Shown here piece after piece: positions 61,749-64,000 of a stretch of 64,000 nt of DNA. This DNA comes from Polytrichum commune (taxonomy: Eukaryota; Streptophyta; Polytrichopsida; Polytrichales; Polytrichaceae). The notes beneath the pieces were generated by a model. It saw only the letters and a program-made list of their open reading frames with translations, was not told where the DNA came from and did no database searches. The stretch is from positions 23,113,501 to 23,177,500 of the forward strand of contig OX485805.1 in NCBI GenBank assembly GCA_950295325.1, given 5' to 3'. The stretch's first letter is position 1; every line of letters starts with the position of its first letter. A program made the position numbers and the translations under genes.

Positions 61749-61874
61749 ATTTTTGAGGATTGAATTGGGAATTTTGTCTGGACCAGGGGCTTTGTTATTA
61801 CCTAGGTTTTTGAAGCAAAGGTCATATGTTTCTGTGTCAAAATATGTATGTAGTGGAATTTGGGGTTCTCCTTA
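57120..61874 (-). mobile_element. 5'-truncated LINE (non-LTR retrotransposon), Dualen/RandI-like
   Basis: The reading frame stays open 41 codons upstream of its first ATG, to 61871. That extension includes the typical RT-0 motif NNKAPGPDKIP, showing that the true protein started further upstream. It meets a TAA at 61872-61874, beyond which nothing LINE-like is visible. This is the pattern of 5' truncation at insertion, common for LINEs. The intact 4.6-kb frame suggests a fairly recent insertion. Any N-terminal APE-type endonuclease would have been lost. The 3' boundary lies somewhere below 57120 and is not defined. Confidence 0.75.
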
Positions 61875-63145
61875 TATATTATTACCTTGGAGCTAGGGTT
61901 GGAGCTGCTTGGCCAGATCCCAAGTTAGATTCGGCCTTTGGTGGCTCAATGTTTAGGCCTTGGTGTTGGATTGTCTCTTGCCACTTAATCTATCATTGAG
62001 CTTTAAGTGTGATGTGTCGGATGCCTAGGTATCATCTACACAAACATCTTAGTGATATTTATAGAATGACTACTTTCTTGACTTATATGAAATGAAAGCC
62101 TTATACATTATGTCCAAATTGATGAAGCCAAAGTTTCATTTGAGTACATTTTTTTTGTCATGGTGTATGAGCATACAATACGTCATGGTTATTATCCAAT
62201 CTCTTCCACAAGTACATATTGGGTCACAATTGTCAAATTGTGCATTGCATGGCTTGGCATGGCTCATATATAATGTAGGTGTCATCATAATTAACCATGC
62301 GTGTGGCATGGTGTAATGCACACCGTTGACTATAATGACACACTTGTGACATAACTTGAGGGTTGGTTTAGAATGTTCAATCCCAAGACAAGGTTATTTG
62401 AGGCAATGGTTGGTACGGCGAACAAGTCGCACCAAAAAAAAAAACTCCTCAAGTTGGAGTTTTCGAGTTGTCAAGTTCTTGTCCAAGGGTTTGAGGTTGC
62501 CCAAAAAACTTGACCTCTAGAAAACTCATGTAGTAAAAAAATGTTGCCATGTTGGTAGCTATGTCATTTTTTCATCCGTGCTTAATTTCTTCACCGGACA
62601 AGTCTTGGCCGTAGTGTAAACCCTCACTAATGAAGAACCCATTTTGTAGCCAATCACATTGCTCCACTCCCCTAAAATTCTTGACATGTGCACTTCTTCA
62701 CTGTAGTCTAAACCAATCCTAAGCCATCCTTTGCTATGGTCTCTGTGTGAACCAATGTTGTCATATTTTGATACCATTTGGGTATTTGTAATGGGGATGT
62801 CACATTCTTAATATCAATAGGGTACAAGTATTTGACGAAGTATTTGACAATATTCTTTTTTTTTGATACCATTTAGATGTACATATCATACAACAACTTT
62901 CCTACCTAGGTAAAATCATCCTTGTATCAATATGGTTTAGAATGGTATTGCCCAAATTATATCTCATGTATACAAAGATTCTCCCACCTCGAGAAACCCC
63001 ATCAAATATCATCATTTGTTTTGTTACACAATTTTGATAGTCACGGGCAAGTTATTAGATATCATTGTTCATGTTGATTATTGATACCATGCATTCACCT
63101 TGGTAATATTCCCGAAGTCTTGAATTGAATTGGTTATTCAGGGGT
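61875..63145. other. intergenic with a copy of dispersed repeat G
   Basis: 62748-63105 matches the repeat in intron 3 of the GDPD-like gene (GATACCATTTGGGTATTTGT, TTTCCTACCTAGGTAAAATC, ATACAAAGATTCTCCCACCT, CATGTTGATTATTGATACCA). No gene is recognised. Confidence 0.55.
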
Positions 63146-63480
63146 TGTTTACACCATGGATCATGAAGTCATCCCAAGGCCCTATAAAATCTATGATTGG
63201 ATGTTGAACTCGTCCTGAGACCAATTTGGTTTACACCAAAGAAGAAATGTCAGAGTAATCATGGAGTTTGAGGTCCTCAAGAGACATATTTTAAGGCCTA
63301 CATTATCCATTAACATGGTGCAACAAGTTTTGGGCTGGGAGAGACAAAAGAGGTGCTATGGTAGAAAAAGGCAAGGGCCCATGGCAGAGAAATGTTGTTA
63401 TAATAAAATTTTAATTTTAATTATATTAATTATTTGAGGAGGGAAAAGAAGACAAAGACAAGAAAATGATCAAACTTGTG
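63146..63480 (+). mobile_element. MITE-like element, second copy of the family at 2257
   Basis: It begins AGGGGTTGTTTACACCATGG, then ATCATGAAGTCATCCC. It follows the first copy through CATTATCCATTAACATGGTG, CAACAAGTTTTG, GGCAGAGAAATG and an AT-rich stretch, to AAATGATCAAACTTG. The right inverted terminus is not obvious, so this copy may be truncated. Confidence 0.55.
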
Positions 63481-64000
63481 GTTCTCTCTCCCCATTCATT
63501 GCTCAAGACTTCCAACCATGCAACACACAAATATTGGGTATCCAAGTAGGAGAAGGCGATGAGAAACACCCATTGATTCTAGGTTGGCATTGGCTTTCGC
63601 ATAGCATTGAGGACGCCGGTATCAATCAACTTAAATTGCTTCAAGCAACATGGTTGCCGGCACATAACTCATGAGAGGTTGGATACGTTTACGAAGCACC
63701 GAAGCATCCCTCACTTGATAATATTAAATATCTTTGCTCCATGTAGTCATGTGAAACACAAGAACTGTGGTAACTTATCACTCTTAATTACCTTCCAAAG
63801 ATTTCTGCATTTCTTCTCCCTTGTAAGTTGTTACAAGCGTGGCCTTATCACACATGTCATGGTAGTAAATGTAAGTACAATATGTGCTTGCCGAAATAAA
63901 CTTGGGACCCTCTCACAAACGTTCGTTCCCATAATGAATGCACAAGTTGCCATGCGATATGGATGTTAAAATGGGCAACGTGATTGTTTAGGAGGTGCCC

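Overview
The window is nuclear DNA of a green plant (streptophyte). It holds three intact intron-containing plant genes in 64 kb, separated and invaded by many transposon-derived repeats. The evidence for a plant is an OSCA/CSC1-type channel gene, an SHV3-like two-domain GPI-anchored GDPD-like gene, a NOA36/ZNF330-type nucleolar zinc-finger gene with a telo-box in its leader, and abundant MITE-like elements. I cannot name the species. The low gene density, introns loaded with repeats, and a LINE of a type best known from green algae make a non-flowering lineage plausible, but that is a guess.

Layout: 1-4 kb is repeat-rich intergenic DNA. 4.6-14.3 kb (+) is an eight-exon OSCA-like gene coding for 752 aa, with a duplicated leader, a triplicated stretch in intron 1, and several copies of one dispersed repeat in its introns. 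14.3-40 kb has no gene I can support. It contains a decayed LINE fragment (16.8-17.5 kb), a GC-rich block, a strange cluster of a short motif (19.2-20.6 kb), LTR-retrotransposon remains (22-23.3 kb), a pogo/Tigger-like DNA transposon relic (31.4-32.4 kb), and many inverted-repeat elements. Some of these are arranged as a nested palindrome (32.4-36.1 kb). 40.2-46.5 kb (+) is a ten-exon SHV3-like GDPD-like gene coding for 791 aa. It converges with a four-exon NOA36-like gene on the minus strand (51.65-48.67 kb, 346 aa). 52-57 kb is AT-rich intergenic DNA. 57.1-61.87 kb (-) is a LINE with a 1542-codon open frame: RT, a central methyltransferase-like fold, RNase H, a CCHC knuckle and a C-terminal restriction-like endonuclease. 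62-64 kb carries further repeats.

The three cellular genes have no obvious shared pathway: osmosensing/mechanosensitive Ca2+ entry at a membrane, cell-wall assembly from the outer plasma-membrane face, and nucleolar function. All coding exons were joined by hand at GT-AG sites with preserved phase. The 5' and 3' UTRs were not defined. The most unusual item is the LINE and its second, broken copy.
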